Below are positions 5,847 to 6,871 of a stretch of 6,871 nt of DNA, piece after piece (position 1 is the stretch's first letter; the number at the start of each line of letters is the position of its first letter). The notes beneath the pieces were generated by a model. The model ran no database searches and was not told the origin of the DNA. It worked only from the letters and a program-made list of their open reading frames with translations. This stretch comes from Candidatus Uhrbacteria bacterium (GTDB taxonomy: Bacteria > Patescibacteriota > Patescibacteriia > UBA9934 > GWF2-40-263), in contig CAIKXH010000039.1 in assembly GCA_903831335.1 (NCBI GenBank), forward strand, positions 1 to 6,871, written 5' to 3'. A program made the position numbers and the translations under genes.

Positions 5847-6212
5847 ATGTCGAACATTGAATCGTATAGAGATTTACGAACATGGCGGGAGAGTAATGAT
5901 TTGGTTGTGATTGTTTATTGTGTCACATCTAAGTTTCCTGTCGACGAACGATATGGACTTGTATCTCAAATGCGTCGTGCTTCGGTTTCTGTTCCGTCGA
6001 ACATTGCTGAGGGAATGGGAAGAGGAACAACGAAAGATCTCATGCGTTTTCTTATAATTGCTCGTGGATCAGTACATGAATTGCGTTCTCAATTAGAAAC
6101 AGTTAAATTACTCTCGTTTATCTCACCAGAAGATTTTGCTGTTTTGTCACAACGATATGCTGGACTTGATGCTGGAATCAATGCTCATATCCAGAGCCTT
6201 CTAAAAAAATAA
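5847..6212 (+). CDS. Four-helix-bundle protein, 23S rRNA intervening-sequence (S23/IVP) type
   Basis: The 121-residue product is full length for the S23/IVP four-helix-bundle family. Diagnostic features are YRDLRTWRESNDL (7-19), FPVDERYGLVSQMRRASVSV (30-49), PSNIAEGMGRG (50-60) and the following RFLIIARGSVHELRSQLE. The family was first seen in ORFs inside 23S rRNA intervening sequences and is structurally related to Avd, the accessory protein of diversity-generating retroelements; the cellular role of stand-alone copies is unknown, with nucleic-acid binding suspected. The start at 5847 is preferred over 5802, because the 15 extra residues are only a translation of the repeat arm. GGGGAT (5835-5840) upstream may be a weak ribosome-binding site. 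The gene sits alone between the two arms of an inverted repeat, between ftsW and murG, with which it has no known functional link. Confidence 0.93.
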   Translation: MSNIESYRDLRTWRESNDLVVIVYCVTSKFPVDERYGLVSQMRRASVSVPSNIAEGMGRGTTKDLMRFLIIARGSVHELRSQLETVKLLSFISPEDFAVLSQRYAGLDAGINAHIQSLLKK

Positions 6213-6220
6213 AAGAAACT

Positions 6221-6254
6221 CCTTCACTTTTTCACTCTTTAACTCTTTCACTTT
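6221..6254 (-). repeat. Right inverted-repeat arm of the four-helix element
   Basis: This pyrimidine-rich arm is the reverse complement of 5799-5832 at 33 of 34 positions. It begins 8 bases after the four-helix-bundle stop codon and ends 9 bases before the murG ATG. It closely matches the right arm at 4620-4651 ahead of ftsW, so both ftsW and murG start just downstream of the same pyrimidine-rich sequence. Confidence 0.88.
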
Positions 6255-6263
6255 GCGATTTCT

Positions 6264-6871
6264 ATGAAAATCCTCTTTACAGGCGGTGGCACTCTTGGTC
6301 CTGTTACGCCTCTGCTCGCAGTTGCGGAAGCGTGGAAAAAACTCGATACATCTGTCGAGTTTGTTTGGGTTGGAACGTCTCATGGGCCTGAAAAAGAGTT
6401 TGTTGAAAAAGAGGAAATTCGATTCGTGTCTGTTGTGACAGCACGATTGGTTCGACATATATCTGTGGAATGGCTCTGGCTTCCGTTCCGATTCGTTTTT
6501 GCGTGTTTGCAATCGTTTATTATTCTCTCTAGAGAAAAACCTGACGTGATTGCTGCGGCTGGCGGATATACGAGCGTGCCGATCGTGATCGTCGGATCCT
6601 TGATGGGAATTCCATCTTGGATTCATCAATCTGATGTGAAACCAATCATGACGAATCAGTTGCTGGCTCCGTTTGCATCGATCATCACCGTCGCTTGGGA
6701 GAAAACACGACGTTCGTTTCCAAAATCAAAAACGGTTGTTGTGGGAAATCCTGTCAGAGAAATTGTTCGACAAGGCATAAAAGCGCGCGCTGAGCTCATG
6801 TTTGGGTGTGATTCAACTAAGTCGACGGTTCTTGTGATTGGGGGTGGAACAGGATCTCAATGGCTGAATCA
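6264..6871 (+). CDS. murG: UDP-GlcNAc:lipid I GlcNAc transferase MurG (3' end outside window)
   Basis: MurG adds GlcNAc to lipid I at the inner membrane face, forming lipid II, the substrate of FtsW. The window holds 202 codons with no stop; the family is usually about 350-360 residues, so over half is present. The N-terminal domain begins MKILFTGGGTLGPVTPLLAV, followed by AAGGYTSVPIVI, WIHQSDVKPIMTNQ (119-132; many Gram-positive enzymes have HESD here) and VVVGNPVRE (158-166). The second Rossmann half starts with VIGGGTGSQWLN at the edge. In the first glycine-rich loop, residue 13 is Pro where E. coli-type enzymes have the His of GGTGGH, which has been proposed to matter for catalysis. The ATG at 6264 gives the family N-terminus; no Shine-Dalgarno sequence precedes it (GCGATTTCT). 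Product identity rests on these motifs and the mraY-ftsW context. Confidence 0.94.
   Translation, partial: MKILFTGGGTLGPVTPLLAVAEAWKKLDTSVEFVWVGTSHGPEKEFVEKEEIRFVSVVTARLVRHISVEWLWLPFRFVFACLQSFIILSREKPDVIAAAGGYTSVPIVIVGSLMGIPSWIHQSDVKPIMTNQLLAPFASIITVAWEKTRRSFPKSKTVVVGNPVREIVRQGIKARAELMFGCDSTKSTVLVIGGGTGSQWLN

Larger units (their letters stand above)
5799..6254. mobile_element. Putative inverted-repeat element carrying a four-helix-bundle gene
   Basis: Two 34-bp arms, 5799-5832 and 6221-6254, are complementary at 33 of 34 positions and enclose one gene, the four-helix-bundle protein at 5847-6212. The total length is 456 bp. The same arm sequence recurs around the gene-less element at 4551-4651. 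Ribosomal intervening sequences of some bacteria, such as Leptospira, similarly place an S23-type ORF within a base-paired stem, here relocated between protein genes. No transposase, integrase or clear target duplication is visible, so mobility would have to be driven in trans or by an unknown route. The symmetry and recurrence are directly seen; the element interpretation is inferred. Confidence 0.6.

Noticed and set aside
5847..6212. Diversity-generating retroelement, because the four-helix fold is related to Avd
   Set aside because: No reverse transcriptase, template repeat or variable repeat is visible in the window.
4551..6254. CRISPR array suggested by recurring AGTGAAA motifs
   Set aside because: The copies are inverted pairs, not regularly spaced direct repeats, and no cas gene is present.
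5799..6254. An actual intervening sequence inside 23S rRNA
   Set aside because: Flanking sequence is ftsW and murG coding DNA; no rRNA is present.

Overview
The window looks like a chromosomal segment of a Patescibacteria (Candidate Phyla Radiation) bacterium. This rests on compact gene layout, a GC content near 40-42%, almost no Shine-Dalgarno sequences, CPR-like variants of housekeeping proteins, and a four-helix-bundle (23S rRNA intervening-sequence type) gene embedded among murein genes. TGA ends the NifU-like gene, so the code appears standard rather than the TGA=Gly code of Gracilibacteria/SR1. I cannot fix the lineage below phylum.

All nine genes are on the + strand. From left to right: CTP synthase pyrG (30-1655) with a hairpin terminator; an isolated GC-rich unit (1699-2389) with its own near-consensus promoter, a roughly 115-nt leader, a strong Shine-Dalgarno sequence beside a hairpin, a four-helix membrane protein of unknown function and a strong terminator; ribosomal protein L27 rpmA (2542-2823) with its own promoter and a terminator overlapping its stop codon; then a close-packed run of a NifU C-terminal-domain Fe-S protein, a 133-residue membrane protein and mraY (2864-4551); ftsW (4660-5769); a four-helix-bundle protein (5847-6212); and the first 202 codons of murG (from 6264, cut by the window end).

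MraY makes lipid I, MurG converts it to lipid II, and FtsW polymerises lipid II into septal peptidoglycan, so the right half is a division and cell-wall cluster. murD, which often lies between mraY and ftsW, is absent there.

The most interesting signal is a family of inverted repeats built from about 8-bp units of the type RRAGTGAA. One pair of 34-bp arms (33/34 complementary) brackets the four-helix-bundle gene between ftsW and murG (5799-6254). A second pair (29/32 complementary) with only a 37-nt loop and no gene fills the mraY-ftsW gap (4551-4651). The two share nearly the same arm sequence. This resembles a gene-carrying element and its gene-less, MITE-like derivative, and the arrangement recalls rRNA intervening sequences, in which a stem encloses an S23-type ORF. 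Mobility is inferred, not shown.
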